DNA from: Aurantiacibacter zhengii
Lineage (GTDB): Bacteria; Pseudomonadota; Alphaproteobacteria; Sphingomonadales; Sphingomonadaceae
Reading direction: 5' to 3'
Length of the DNA stretch: 64,000 nt
NCBI RefSeq assembly: GCF_003584125.1
Contig: NZ_QXFL01000002.1
Coordinates: forward strand, 310,001 to 374,000
The translations under genes and the position numbers were made by a program. The notes under the pieces were generated by a model, which was not told where the DNA came from, did no database searches, and saw nothing but the letters and a program-made list of their open reading frames with translations. Below, piece by piece: positions 27,123-36,174 of the stretch. How positions within the stretch are numbered: position 1 is the stretch's first letter; every line of letters starts with the position of its first letter.

Positions 27123-27820
27123 GCCGGCCTGTCCAGGCGATGCCGCAGCCATGCCCGGGTGGCAGCCCAGCGGCGCTTCACCGTCGGTTCCGACACGCCC
27201 AGCACTACGGCGATATCCGCATTGGTCATTCCGCCGAAAAACCGCATCTCCACCAGCTTGGCGCGCTGTTCGTCGATCTCTGCCAGCTCCTCAAGCACCA
27301 GTTCCATCGACAACAGGTCGATCGGCATTTCCCAGTTGGCGACATTGGTGGTGAGCGTAATGGAGGTGTGGTGGTGCTTGTCACGGCCACGCTTGCGTGC
27401 CTCGTCGATGAGGATTTGCCGCATCAGACGCGAAGCCAGGGCGAGGATGTGGGCACGCCCCTGAAATTCCATGATGTTCAGGCGAAACAACTTGATGATC
27501 GCCTCGTTCACCAGGTCACCCGTCGAGAGCGAACAGTGCCGCTCCTGCCGCAAGCGGCTGGCAGCAATGGCCCGCAGCTCACCACCTATGGCGTTGAAAA
27601 GTGCATCGCCAGCTTCCCGGTCGCCATCCTGCCAGGCTGACGCGATCTTTGCGTAATCCACGAATTGCCCCCGTGTTGCGAAGACAATGTGCCCGAACAG
27701 CGGGGGAGTTGTAAATGCTTGTTTGGTGAAGGAGAAGTATTCGGGATTCCCGTTTTGAAACATAGCGGTCATGGTTTCGCGCCTGTTCGCACACAATTTG
27801 AGTTGAACCGCGTCGTTCAA
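27119..27820 (-). CDS. ECF sigma factor, kinase-associated type
   Basis: Sigma-70 family ECF protein of up to 233 residues. Region 2 contains SLSTGDLVNEA and the MRQILIDEARKR stretch, a signature of the ECF subfamily often found next to Ser/Thr kinases (Sig-70_X6/ECF43-like). Region 4 near the C-terminus has the helix-turn-helix MTNADIAVVLGVSEPTVKR. The longest frame starts with TTG overlapping the TolC stop. ATGs at 27772 and 27763 are alternative starts that remove about 16-19 unusual residues, and none has a good Shine-Dalgarno. It lies between the secretion genes and the kinase, so it probably directs transcription of this block, but I could not identify its promoter motif. No anti-sigma factor is present, as expected where phosphorylation replaces that control. 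Confidence 0.88.
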   Translation of the reverse strand: MNDAVQLKLCANRRETMTAMFQNGNPEYFSFTKQAFTTPPLFGHIVFATRGQFVDYAKIASAWQDGDREAGDALFNAIGGELRAIAASRLRQERHCSLSTGDLVNEAIIKLFRLNIMEFQGRAHILALASRLMRQILIDEARKRGRDKHHHTSITLTTNVANWEMPIDLLSMELVLEELAEIDEQRAKLVEMRFFGGMTNADIAVVLGVSEPTVKRRWAATRAWLRHRLDRPA

Positions 27821-29301
27821 TTCGAAGCGGCAGGAACGGGCAACTCTTCCAGCGGCTCCACGCTCGCATCCTGCGGTGGGGTGTCAAAAGTGCTGGTGCC
27901 CAGCGGCTCCGCCTCGAAATCATAGCTGAACTGGAACACCCGGTCCCGGCTCTGCTCGTAACTGATGGCCGGATCGTAAAGGACACCGGCATCGAAATCG
28001 AGGTCGCGCGCTTCGGCATGTCCCATTGCGGCAAGCAGGGCGAAGCCGGCGACGTAGGCATCTCGCCGCGCCGTGACCAGCGTGACTTCGGCGTTCAGCA
28101 GTTCCTGCTCGGCATTGAGCCGGTCGAGCAGCGGCCTGAAGCCTGCGCGTGTCTCTGCCCGCAAGCCTTCCAGAACGCGTCCGTTTGCCTCCACCCCGCG
28201 CTCGGCCGCTGCCGTGACGACATTGGCAAAGCGCCAAATGGCATAGGCCGAACGCGCATCGGCAACCAGCATGCGCTCTGCTTCCACGACCTGCTCTGCC
28301 GCGACCGCCTGGCGCGCCTGCGCCTGCCGGATCGAGGCCGAGATACGACCACCCTGGAAAATCGGAACGTCAAGACGCACGCCTACGAAAGCGGTGGTTC
28401 CCTGATCGCCATTGCGCGGACCGGTGTTGGTCCGAAGCGAGCCGAGGTAGTCGTACTGGTTTATCCCGCCGATGCCGCTGAAGCTGGGTCGCCCCTGCCC
28501 GATGGCGGCATCCACGTCGAAGCGCGCGGCCTCCAGTTCGGTTTTCGCTGCCAGCAATTCCGGATTGTTCTCGAACGCCATGGCCACCGCCGCCTCGGGG
28601 CCTTGCGGCAGCGACGGCAGCGGCGGAGGCGCCATCAGATCGCCGGGCGGCATGCCCACAAGGCGGGTGAATGCTTCACGCGAAGCGATCAGCTGGGAGC
28701 GCGCGTTCGCCACCTGCGCCTCTGCCAGAGCCACACGGGCTTCTGCCTGGGCGACATCGGTCGGGCCCCTGTTACCGGCGCTGCGGCGCTGCTGCGTTTC
28801 AGACAGGGTGAATTCCATGACCGAGAGATTGCGCTCGTTCAGCTGCACCACGGCCTCGTCACGCAGCACATCCATGTACGCGCCTACCACTGCGGTGAAC
28901 AGCTCGCTCTCCGTGCTGCGCAGACCATAGCGGCTGGAGACAACCCGCGATTCCGCCGCCCGCACGCTGTTCCGGACAGCGCCAAAGGTGATGATGGGCA
29001 CTTCGGCCGAAAGCTGCGCGGTCAACTGGCGGTCGGGGTCCGAGAAAAAGCCACTGGGCGAAGGTTCGCCCTGCAACACGTTCTCGCGGTAAGTCACACT
29101 TCCTTCGATCTGCGGCAGACCTGCGGAACGGGCGATCGGCACTCCCTCGTCGGCAACGCGCACGTTTGCACGCTGGGCTGTCAATGTCGGGTTGTTTTCG
29201 TAGGCAGAGGCCAGGGCGTCCTGCAATGACTGTGCCCAGGCTGGCGATGGCAGGGCGAGCGCCCCTGCGCAGCATGAAAGAAGAGCAATCGAGCGGTTCA
29301 T
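27817..29301 (-). CDS. TolC-family outer-membrane efflux/secretion channel
   Basis: 494 residues with a signal peptide ending near PSPAWAQ (about 24), then two TolC-type repeats of long helices: an LQDALASAYENNPTL start typical of TolC and a second copy from about residue 220. The ATG has AGGAAGG 7 nt upstream. Such proteins form the trimeric outer-membrane duct for type I secretion or efflux. It follows the HlyD-type gene by 17 nt and overlaps the sigma factor, so it is co-transcribed with the giant gene and is its likely exit channel. No ABC transporter gene lies beside it in the visible sequence. Confidence 0.9.
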   Translation of the reverse strand: MNRSIALLSCCAGALALPSPAWAQSLQDALASAYENNPTLTAQRANVRVADEGVPIARSAGLPQIEGSVTYRENVLQGEPSPSGFFSDPDRQLTAQLSAEVPIITFGAVRNSVRAAESRVVSSRYGLRSTESELFTAVVGAYMDVLRDEAVVQLNERNLSVMEFTLSETQQRRSAGNRGPTDVAQAEARVALAEAQVANARSQLIASREAFTRLVGMPPGDLMAPPPLPSLPQGPEAAVAMAFENNPELLAAKTELEAARFDVDAAIGQGRPSFSGIGGINQYDYLGSLRTNTGPRNGDQGTTAFVGVRLDVPIFQGGRISASIRQAQARQAVAAEQVVEAERMLVADARSAYAIWRFANVVTAAAERGVEANGRVLEGLRAETRAGFRPLLDRLNAEQELLNAEVTLVTARRDAYVAGFALLAAMGHAEARDLDFDAGVLYDPAISYEQSRDRVFQFSYDFEAEPLGTSTFDTPPQDASVEPLEELPVPAASN

Positions 29302-29318
29302 GGCAAGCCTTCCTGACG

Positions 29319-30287
29319 TTATTGGCGCGGGCGCTTTGTGGCGGGTTCATCGAAGTTGATCGTGCAGCGCAAACCTGCAGGTAGCGCGTAACCGGGATTG
29401 GCCAGTTCCAGCCGCATGCCGAAGGTGCCGCTGGCAGCGTCGTAGACCCTGTCGATGACCGATACGCGGGCAATGTATTCGCCGCCCACAGGGTCTTCAG
29501 GATAGACCGTCACCTCGTCGCCCACGGCGAAACCGCCTAGTTGAGCAATCGGCGCGAACACCTCCACATTCAGCGGATCGACCTGGGCGACCGTGACGAT
29601 GTGCGAGGCATCCGGTCCGCGATATTCGCCGGGGGACATCGCCCTCTCGGTCACTATCCCCGCTATCGGGCTGCGCACCGTTTTCTCCGCCAGGATGCGC
29701 TGTGTCTGCACATATTCCAGCCGGGCCACACGCTGGTCTTCGGCAGCGGCTTGCCGTTCCTCGGCGGCTGCCTGCGCATTGGCGCGCGCCTCTTCGACGG
29801 CATCGGCAGCAAGATATTCGCTGATTTCCTCACTCCGGCGCCGCACTGAATCGAGGTAGGCAGCCCGGCTTGCGGCGGCGCGAACGCCGTGAACATTGCT
29901 CGCCCGCGCCTGTGCAGCGGCCGAGCCTGCACGGTCCACATCGGCCCGCAGTTGCGCGATCACCTGCCCCCGCCCCACGACATCGCCGCGCTCGACGAAG
30001 ATCGACTGAATTACGCCCTCCACGCCGCTGTTTACACGCACGACCTGACTTGGCTCGATCAGACAGTCGGTGGGCCGAGCGGCGTCGAGACCGGGCGGTG
30101 CGATATCGGACGGACCGCTGTTGGCCAGGGAAGCATCGATCGTCGTCGCATCGGCGAGGATGCTGTCGCCCGTCTCGCTGGCTCTTGCGTCATCGGGGGA
30201 CCCGTTTCCACCAATCGACACGCCGACAATTGCAACCAGTGCCAGCGCCCCGCCACCGAGTGCCAAATTCCTCGTCCGTTTCTCCAC
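29319..30287 (-). CDS. HlyD-family periplasmic adaptor (membrane fusion protein)
   Basis: About 322 residues: an N-terminal membrane segment (LALGGGALALVAIVGVSIGG), a biotinyl-lipoyl-like strand pair around GVEGVIQSIFVERGDVVGRGQ, a coiled-coil hairpin rich in A/E/R (about 120-185) and a beta-barrel part with RSPIAGIVTERAMSPGEY. This is the standard layout of adaptors joining an inner-membrane pump to TolC. I prefer the GTG at 30287 because GGGGGA lies 7 nt upstream; a TTG two codons earlier (30293) would abut that site. It is the first gene of the minus-strand block. The partner pump, an ABC or RND protein, is not in the window. Confidence 0.85.
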   Translation of the reverse strand: MEKRTRNLALGGGALALVAIVGVSIGGNGSPDDARASETGDSILADATTIDASLANSGPSDIAPPGLDAARPTDCLIEPSQVVRVNSGVEGVIQSIFVERGDVVGRGQVIAQLRADVDRAGSAAAQARASNVHGVRAAASRAAYLDSVRRRSEEISEYLAADAVEEARANAQAAAEERQAAAEDQRVARLEYVQTQRILAEKTVRSPIAGIVTERAMSPGEYRGPDASHIVTVAQVDPLNVEVFAPIAQLGGFAVGDEVTVYPEDPVGGEYIARVSVIDRVYDAASGTFGMRLELANPGYALPAGLRCTINFDEPATKRPRQ

Positions 30288-30293
30288 CGCCAA

Positions 30294-30759
30294 TCCCCCG
30301 GATCCAAGCCCCGCTGGTTATGGCCGGAACAGTCCGGGCACATCGAAGGGCGATCATGAACTTTGGCGAGACGTGAGGGGAAAGCGGATCAACTTTATCG
30401 CAGGCCCATGCCCGGACGAGGCGGCACTGCCGATTTGTACGACAGACACGACGAGAGTTCTTCGTCTTGAACACGGGAGAGCGGGATGGCGTGGCGGTCG
30501 CACAGATCTATCCCGCCGGCCGCAATGATGAACCGCCGCGCCGCCTCGTGGGCTTCGAACGGATGGAACGTACTTCAGGCGAAACCGGGCAGCGCAAACA
30601 GGCTGGCAACAATCGCCTGCTTCGCGGGTCAGATCACCCCCGAAGCCGAAGGTCTGAAAGCGGCCATGCGATCAGTCGCCGCGCCACTGGATGTCCACGA
30701 TCAAACGGTATAGGCCAAACGCCAAATAACCGCGACAATTTGCGAAAAGGACATGTGAA
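30294..30759. other. Divergent intergenic region, no convincing gene
   Basis: A 466-bp gap between the divergent adaptor and thiolase genes must hold promoters for both. Short open frames are present, for example 75 codons at 30486-30713 on the plus strand, but none resembles a known family or has a clear ribosome binding site. I see no inverted repeat of the TTAGAA-type operator and no terminator here. Confidence 0.5.
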
Positions 30760-31941
30760 ATGCAGGATGTCTATATTCTTTCCGGTGCCCGGACGGCGAT
30801 TGGTTCGTTTGGCGGTGCACTTGCGAAGTTTCGTCCGGCAGAGACTGCTGCAATGGTCATGCGCGAAGCGATTGCCCGGGCCGGTATCGACGCCGCACAG
30901 GTCCAGCAAGTGGCGGTCGGCACGGTAATCCCCACCCAGCCCTCCGACGCCTATGTCAGCCGGGTTGCCTCGGTGAACGCCGGGATCCCGATCGAATCCG
31001 CCGCGATGAATGTAAACCGCCTTTGCGGCTCCGGCTTGCAGGCCATCGTCTCGGTTGCGCAGGCGATGCGACTGGGCGAGTGCGACTATGCTATCGGCGC
31101 GGGTGCGGAAAGCATGTCGAACGCCCCGCACATGACCGGCGCCGCGCGCTTCGGCACCAAGATGGGAAGTATCGAACTGGCCGACGCCATGCTGGGCGCT
31201 TTGCACGATCCGTTCGAGAACATTCACATGGGCGTGACCGCAGAGAATGTTGCCCAGCAACTCTCGATCACGCGCGAGCAGCAGGATGACCTGGCGGTGG
31301 AGAGCCACAAACGTGCCGCCAACGCTATCGCCAAGGGCTATTTCAAGGATCAGATCGTCGGGGTCGAGATCAAGTCCCGCAAGGGCACGAGCGTGTTCGA
31401 TACCGACGAGCATGTTCGCGCCGATGCTTCGATAGAGGGGATGGCCAGCCTGCGGCCCGTGTTCAAGAAAGATGGAACCGTCACCGCGGGCAACGCCAGC
31501 GGCATCAACGATGGTGCCGGGGCGGTCGTATTGGCAAGCGGCGATGTCGTGCAAGCCGCCGGCCTGCAACCGATGGCCAAGATACTGGGCTGGGGCCATG
31601 CGGGTGTTGAACCGGGCATGATGGGCCTGGGACCGGTGAAGGCCGTCCCTGTCGCGCTGCAAAGGGCCGGCCTGACGCTGGATCAGATCGATGTGATAGA
31701 AAGCAACGAAGCCTTCGCCGCGCAGGCCTGCGGTGTGGCCAGCCAGCTTGGCTTCGATCCAGCGAAAACCAATCCCAACGGATCGGGCATATCGCTGGGG
31801 CACCCCATCGGTGCAACGGGTGCGATCCTGACAATCAAGGCCATGTACGAACTCGATCGAATTGACGGCCGCTTCGCCCTGATCACCATGTGTATCGGCG
31901 GCGGACAAGGCATTGCCATGGTGATCGAGAACTGCGCTTAG
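30760..31941 (+). CDS. Acetyl-CoA C-acyltransferase (thiolase)
   Basis: 393 residues, full length for the thiolase family. The acylated cysteine is C89 in NRLCGSG, with the second signature GHPIGATGA (H348) and the C-terminal base C378 in CIGGGQG, so all catalytic residues are present. It performs reversible thiolytic cleavage of a 3-ketoacyl-CoA or condensation of two acetyl-CoA. Sequence style is closest to AtoB/PhaA-type acetoacetyl-CoA thiolases. A role as a 3-oxoadipyl-CoA thiolase for the pca pathway 30 kb away is possible but less likely. A purine-rich AAAAGGACA precedes the ATG. It is transcribed alone, facing the FAA hydrolase gene, and carries no TTAGAA-type operator. Confidence 0.9.
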   Translation: MQDVYILSGARTAIGSFGGALAKFRPAETAAMVMREAIARAGIDAAQVQQVAVGTVIPTQPSDAYVSRVASVNAGIPIESAAMNVNRLCGSGLQAIVSVAQAMRLGECDYAIGAGAESMSNAPHMTGAARFGTKMGSIELADAMLGALHDPFENIHMGVTAENVAQQLSITREQQDDLAVESHKRAANAIAKGYFKDQIVGVEIKSRKGTSVFDTDEHVRADASIEGMASLRPVFKKDGTVTAGNASGINDGAGAVVLASGDVVQAAGLQPMAKILGWGHAGVEPGMMGLGPVKAVPVALQRAGLTLDQIDVIESNEAFAAQACGVASQLGFDPAKTNPNGSGISLGHPIGATGAILTIKAMYELDRIDGRFALITMCIGGGQGIAMVIENCA

Positions 31942-32143
31942 GGCGACGGCAGCTTCGGGCATGACCGCCATCTTCGATCCACTGCCGCAGAAGCGCGGGC
32001 CGGCGTGGAGCAATCAAAACGGACGTCTGCGCGATGTCCAAGGAAGTATTCTCGGTCTTGGTCGGCCTCTTTATCTGAACTGCGCGAGTCTCGCGGACGG
32101 AAAAACACTTAGGCAAATAATACATGCACTTACCGGCTAAAAC

Positions 32144-33103
32144 CTACCGCGCCACGACCCTTTGTCTGATCCTTCCGAACGGCTCGTCTCGAGTTGCACT
32201 AAGCGCTCGCATCTCGATTTCATCGCCAAAACTCATAAACATGGTGCTCGCGTTTTCACGCTCGATCATCTCGATTGCCCGACGTTCCGAGATACAGCTC
32301 GAACCTACCTCTGCGTAGGCCGCATTGGACACCGTTCCCGACCCGATTATGGTGCCCGCTACAAGATCTCTGGTTCGAGCCGCGTGCGCGACAAGTTCGT
32401 GGAAACCGAAAGCCATTTCGCGCCCGTTTGCCTTGCCGAATTGCTCTCCATTCCATCTGATATTCAAGTCGAGACAGACACGTCCGTCGCGCCAATCCTC
32501 TCCAAGTTCGTCAGGCGTCACGGCGAACGGCGCTGCTGAGCACGCAGGTTTGGCCTGAACCCACCCGAAGCCTGTTTTCATTTCGATGGGCGCGATTGCG
32601 CGCAAAGACCAATCGTTGATTTGCACGATCAGACGAATGTGCCTGAGCGCGTCCGTGGCGCTAGTCCCCATCGGCACGGCATCCACGATAACGCCGAACT
32701 CACCTTCGAAGTCGATACCATCTTCTTCCGAGATGAACGAAATGTCGTCGGTAGGGCCGTAAAACCTGTCTGACATTCCCTGGTACATCAGGGGCCGATC
32801 GGTCTCGATTGGATCGAGGCCGAAAGCGATCTGCATGAGCTTTCCGTGCGTATCGAAAGCTGATCCATCAAGCCATTGCCAGCTGCGCGGCATGGGCGCG
32901 CAGAACTTGTCTGGTGCCGCGCCCTCCCCCGCTTCCAGCCGCACAAGGGCTGATTGAACCGCAGCCAGCCCCCCGTCCCAGTCCTCCATCAGAGCGATCA
33001 GGGTGGGAGCGGGCGCGCCGATTTCCAGCACGCGCTCTCCATCACCTGAAACCACCGCCAGGGCCCCGTCGGGCGTGCCGTTGTCCAGTGTCGCCAGCCT
33101 CAA
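32144..33103 (-). CDS. Fumarylacetoacetate hydrolase (FAH) family protein
   Basis: 319 residues with the FAH fold. Metal-binding acidic residues are expected around the E-G-E-F-G-V segment, and typical stretches such as IVQINDWSLR and GTIIGSGTVSNA are present. The family hydrolyses or hydrates ring-cleavage products such as fumarylpyruvate, acylpyruvates or 2-hydroxy-dienoates. It is the last gene of the minus-strand aromatic operon, its ATG overlapping the cupin stop as ATGA, so it likely handles the C-C cleavage product made by the upstream enzymes. The exact substrate cannot be read from sequence. Confidence 0.85.
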   Translation of the reverse strand: MRLATLDNGTPDGALAVVSGDGERVLEIGAPAPTLIALMEDWDGGLAAVQSALVRLEAGEGAAPDKFCAPMPRSWQWLDGSAFDTHGKLMQIAFGLDPIETDRPLMYQGMSDRFYGPTDDISFISEEDGIDFEGEFGVIVDAVPMGTSATDALRHIRLIVQINDWSLRAIAPIEMKTGFGWVQAKPACSAAPFAVTPDELGEDWRDGRVCLDLNIRWNGEQFGKANGREMAFGFHELVAHAARTRDLVAGTIIGSGTVSNAAYAEVGSSCISERRAIEMIERENASTMFMSFGDEIEMRALSATRDEPFGRIRQRVVAR

Positions 33104-33669
33104 GTGCCCAGGCCTTCCGCAAATTCACCGTCGATAAGGACGAAGCAGATGCGGCAGTTCTTGTCGCTGCGATTGGCCCAGCCGTGGTTGGTGCCGCGCT
33201 GGACGATGATGTCACCGGCACGCACGGTCGTCTCCCCTTCGTCCATGATCAAGACCAGTTCGCCTTCGAGCACGATGCCGTAATCGATGGTTTCGGTCCG
33301 GTGCATCAATGCGTGCCTGGCCCCGGTCTTTGCCGCGTTCGACGCGTGACCGGCACCGATCTCCGCGAAATGCGCCGCAGCTTCGTCCGGCGTCATGTTG
33401 CGAATGCCTTCGCCTTCGGGCGGGATGTCGAGGACACGGATGCGCGTTCCATTCTCTGGCGGGGCGAGGACGATGCCCTCTTCCTCTGGTTCGCCGCTGG
33501 CAGCGTCGATGGGAGCGGGCGTGGCGCGCGTGTTCCAGACCTCGTGGAACATCGGCCCGATGGCGCCGCCAACTTGTTGAACACGCGGAACAGCACCATC
33601 CTCCTGGATAATCGCCTGACCGCTAGCGTCGTGGCCCGTCACCACCCGCCTTACTGGTTTATTTGCCAT
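33100..33669 (-). CDS. Single-domain cupin protein
   Basis: 189 residues with one C-terminal cupin barrel (about 115-180), including HRTETIDYGIVLEGEL and the second motif GDIIVQRGTNHGW. A His/Glu metal set is plausible from H, E and H in these motifs. Small cupins of this kind often accompany aromatic-degradation genes in sphingomonads, but their reaction is mostly unknown. It could be a dioxygenase, an isomerase or a binding protein. It lies 108 bp after DUF2218 in the same direction and overlaps the FAH gene. Confidence 0.8.
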   Translation of the reverse strand: MANKPVRRVVTGHDASGQAIIQEDGAVPRVQQVGGAIGPMFHEVWNTRATPAPIDAASGEPEEEGIVLAPPENGTRIRVLDIPPEGEGIRNMTPDEAAAHFAEIGAGHASNAAKTGARHALMHRTETIDYGIVLEGELVLIMDEGETTVRAGDIIVQRGTNHGWANRSDKNCRICFVLIDGEFAEGLGT

Positions 33670-33777
33670 TTGTTTTATCCATATCCCGGTCGATCAGTCG
33701 CGTTTGCGCCTGGTCCCCCTTTTACTGATAGTTGAAATCGACGACATTGGCCGCACCCGGCTTCCTATGAATCGCTC

Positions 33778-34101
33778 TCATGCGACATCCCGCCAGTTGT
33801 AAGATAACGGCACCTCGCGGAAGGCAAAGCGGTCGATATGGCGCTCAAGGGCATCCTTCAGGCCATCTCGCTGGCCATCTTCGCTGGCTTCTATGCGGAT
33901 CAGCAGTTCTTCGCCCTGTGGGTCCAGCGTAACGAGAGCATCGCCTTTCCAGTTCGCACCGCGCGCATCATGGGGGAACGTAACAAGGCGCGCCTCGCCA
34001 TCCTCTTGCACATCGAGGTTATGCGTCCAGTGTTTGCCCAGTTGGGCGGCATACTTGGCAGCCTTGGTCGTCGCCACCCTTGCTTCGGCAACAGAACTCA
34101 T
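33778..34101 (-). CDS. DUF2218 domain protein
   Basis: 107 residues. The ATG overlaps the hydrolase stop as ATGA, which fixes the start; a longer upstream frame is a shadow of the hydrolase. The whole protein matches the DUF2218 pattern: an EARVAT start, LGKHWTHN near residue 21 and a C-terminal HIDRFAFRE followed by L-S-Y-N-W. The family's biochemical role is not established; members often sit near siderophore or catabolic genes. Here it is translationally coupled to the alpha/beta hydrolase. Confidence 0.8.
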   Translation of the reverse strand: MSSVAEARVATTKAAKYAAQLGKHWTHNLDVQEDGEARLVTFPHDARGANWKGDALVTLDPQGEELLIRIEASEDGQRDGLKDALERHIDRFAFREVPLSYNWRDVA

Positions 34102-35255
34102 GCCGTGCTCCCACCCAGTGTTTCCGCGAACCAGTCGGAAAGTAGGTCTCGTCCGTATGCCATATTGTCGGCCCCCACGTGCTCCACCCCGCCCTCGCGG
34201 GAAGTGAAGATGACTTTTTCCCGGCGTGGAGAATTGACGAGCTGCTCGTAAAGATCGTCTGCATAGGACGGGCTGATCTGACGGTCGTTCGCGCCATGGG
34301 TGACGAGAAACGGGACCTTGATCCGGTCCATGTGACCGTTGAGATTCATGCCGGACGACTTTTCCAGGAAATCGTCCTGCCCGTCCGCGCCAAAGGCCCA
34401 GTGTACGTGCGCCCAATAATGCGGCACGGGATTCTCGCCCTCGCGCTGCATGCGCTTGTCCTGCACTTCGCGCCAGTTGTGGTTCGCCCCCCACACTGCG
34501 CCGCTGGCGAAGCGGGGTTCATAGGCGACGGCGCGCGGGGCGAAGTGCCCGCCCAGTGAAATACCGGTCATGCCGATGCGTTCGGGATCGACATCTGTCC
34601 GTTCTTCCAGCCAGTCGACGCCTTTCGATGCCCAGCTTTCGCTATGCGGATCCACGGGAAGGGCTTGCAAACGCAGCGCCTCTCCCGACCCCGGCTGGTC
34701 GACGCACAGGGTGGATATGCCGCGACGGGCCAGTTCCTCCGGAAGCCGCGTCCAGTAGAGCAGTTCCTTGCAGCTATCGAGTCCGTTGCAGAACACCACC
34801 GCGGGCCTGGGGCCATCGCCCGGTGCCCTCGTCCACAGCGCGGGCATGGTACCGCTGGCGAGCGGGATCTCCACACGCTCGCGGTTGATGTGGCCAAGCT
34901 TCGTCGAACGGTCGAAGGCTTCGCGCGCCTTGGCATAGGTCTCTTGCCTGCCCGGGTGTCCGTGCCCCTGCATACGCTCGGCAGTGAACAGGTACAGCGA
35001 TGCGCGTTCCAGCTTGTTGGAGGCTGAGAAGGTCCGGCCTTTTCTCTCGTCCTCAGCTGCCAAATCGAGGAGCTTTTCGCCCATTTTCGCCCATTCGCGC
35101 ATGAACGCGGGCGTGCCGGCATCGGCACCCTCGTCTGCCGCCTTCAGTATCGGCTGGCACATATCGACAATCTCGCCGATCTGCCCGCCGCTTTCCATCG
35201 CGATCGCTACCGACAGGTTCCAGATGTAATTCGGAAAAGGGGAATACAGCGCCAA
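34098..35255 (-). CDS. Alpha/beta hydrolase, C-C bond hydrolase-like
   Basis: 385 residues: a helical N-terminal part (about 1-125) followed by an alpha/beta-hydrolase core. A catalytic triad is visible as S233 in GISLGG, D324 in HGANDR and H359 in GGVEHVG. The long helical N-terminal domain resembles the FrsA/2,6-dihydroxypseudooxynicotine hydrolase group, whose best-known member breaks a C-C bond beside an aromatic ring. Its place between an extradiol dioxygenase and an FAH protein suits hydrolysis of a ring-cleavage or acyl-aromatic intermediate; that is inference. An ordinary esterase remains possible. Confidence 0.8.
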   Translation of the reverse strand: MALYSPFPNYIWNLSVAIAMESGGQIGEIVDMCQPILKAADEGADAGTPAFMREWAKMGEKLLDLAAEDERKGRTFSASNKLERASLYLFTAERMQGHGHPGRQETYAKAREAFDRSTKLGHINRERVEIPLASGTMPALWTRAPGDGPRPAVVFCNGLDSCKELLYWTRLPEELARRGISTLCVDQPGSGEALRLQALPVDPHSESWASKGVDWLEERTDVDPERIGMTGISLGGHFAPRAVAYEPRFASGAVWGANHNWREVQDKRMQREGENPVPHYWAHVHWAFGADGQDDFLEKSSGMNLNGHMDRIKVPFLVTHGANDRQISPSYADDLYEQLVNSPRREKVIFTSREGGVEHVGADNMAYGRDLLSDWFAETLGGSTA

Positions 35256-35258
35256 GGA

Positions 35259-36164
35259 TCAAACCTCCGCCGGTGTGAACAGGCAGGGGTCGGGCTCGGG
35301 CTTGGGCATCGTGTTCGGCCCGCCTACGCCAGTGCCCCACTGATCCATGGTCTGCGGACCCGGTTCGTGAACCTTGTCCTCGTGGCTGTCGAAATCCACC
35401 TCTTCAAGTTCGGAGGTGTATTCGACCGCGAAACCACCGGGCGTGGTGAAATAGCTGAAGGTGTTGTTGCCCGCCGTGTGGCGCCCGGGCCCCCAGCGGA
35501 TGTCGGTGCCGCGCTTCTTTAGGCGGCTGGCCCCGCGCATCATGTCATCCACACTCAACATGTCGTAGGCGACGTGGTTCAGGCACGGCGGGCCCGGCAG
35601 CAGCGCCAGGCGGTGATGCGCGCTGTTGCAGCGCAGGAAGCACATGAAATCGCCCAGCCAGTCGCTGACGCGGAAGCCCAGCACGTCCGTGAAGAATTTC
35701 ACCATCGCGTGGTGATCGGGCGAATGCAGAACGATGTGGCTGATCTTCACGGGCATACCCTCCCAGCGTTCCATCGCCCGCTTGTCGAGCCTTTCGACGT
35801 TGGCGCTAATTTCGAACGGCAACCCATCGGGAGAAAAGAAGCGGAAGCCGTAACCACCGCCCGGCGCATCGAGGTCACGTGCCTCATGGATAATCTTGCA
35901 TCCCGCCTCGGCGACCTTTTTCTGTAATGCATCCACGTCCTCGCGGCTATCGGCGGCGAGGGCGATCACTTCCACGCAATTGCTGTCGCGCTTGTGCAGG
36001 CGCACCACGTGATGCTCGTCATGGCCGTGCGTCTTGAACCAGACGGTATCGTCAGTCGCCCCGACCTCCACCAGGCCCCAATCGTCGGCGTAGAAAGTGC
36101 GCTCCGCTTCGAAGTCGCTCGTACCGTAACCGACAAAGCGGATTTCCGTGACTCTCGGTTCCAT
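35259..36164 (-). CDS. Type I extradiol ring-cleavage dioxygenase (VOC fold)
   Basis: 301 residues with two VOC modules. The C-terminal module has the iron ligands H143 (ISHIVLH), H197 (CLNHVAY) and E248 (AVEYTS), in the spacing of 2,3-dihydroxybiphenyl or catechol 2,3-dioxygenases. Length is normal for the family. The ATG has AAGGAG about 6 nt upstream; a longer frame to 36347 lies inside the monooxygenase gene and was dropped. It probably cleaves the catecholic ring made by the FAD monooxygenase encoded just upstream in the operon. Confidence 0.9.
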   Translation of the reverse strand: MEPRVTEIRFVGYGTSDFEAERTFYADDWGLVEVGATDDTVWFKTHGHDEHHVVRLHKRDSNCVEVIALAADSREDVDALQKKVAEAGCKIIHEARDLDAPGGGYGFRFFSPDGLPFEISANVERLDKRAMERWEGMPVKISHIVLHSPDHHAMVKFFTDVLGFRVSDWLGDFMCFLRCNSAHHRLALLPGPPCLNHVAYDMLSVDDMMRGASRLKKRGTDIRWGPGRHTAGNNTFSYFTTPGGFAVEYTSELEEVDFDSHEDKVHEPGPQTMDQWGTGVGGPNTMPKPEPDPCLFTPAEV

Positions 36165-36174
36165 CTCAACTCCT

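Noticed and set aside
30486-30713. Possible 75-codon small gene before the thiolase.
   Set aside because: No good ribosome binding site and no family resemblance; overlapping frames look equally random.
30634-32013. A 459-codon minus-strand frame opposite the thiolase gene.
   Set aside because: It mirrors a clearly coding thiolase with all catalytic residues; the reverse frame has no recognisable domain.
31942-32143. Terminator or small gene between thiolase and FAH gene.
   Set aside because: Only a weak CGCGAG/CTCGCG pair with too short a loop, and no coding frame of note.
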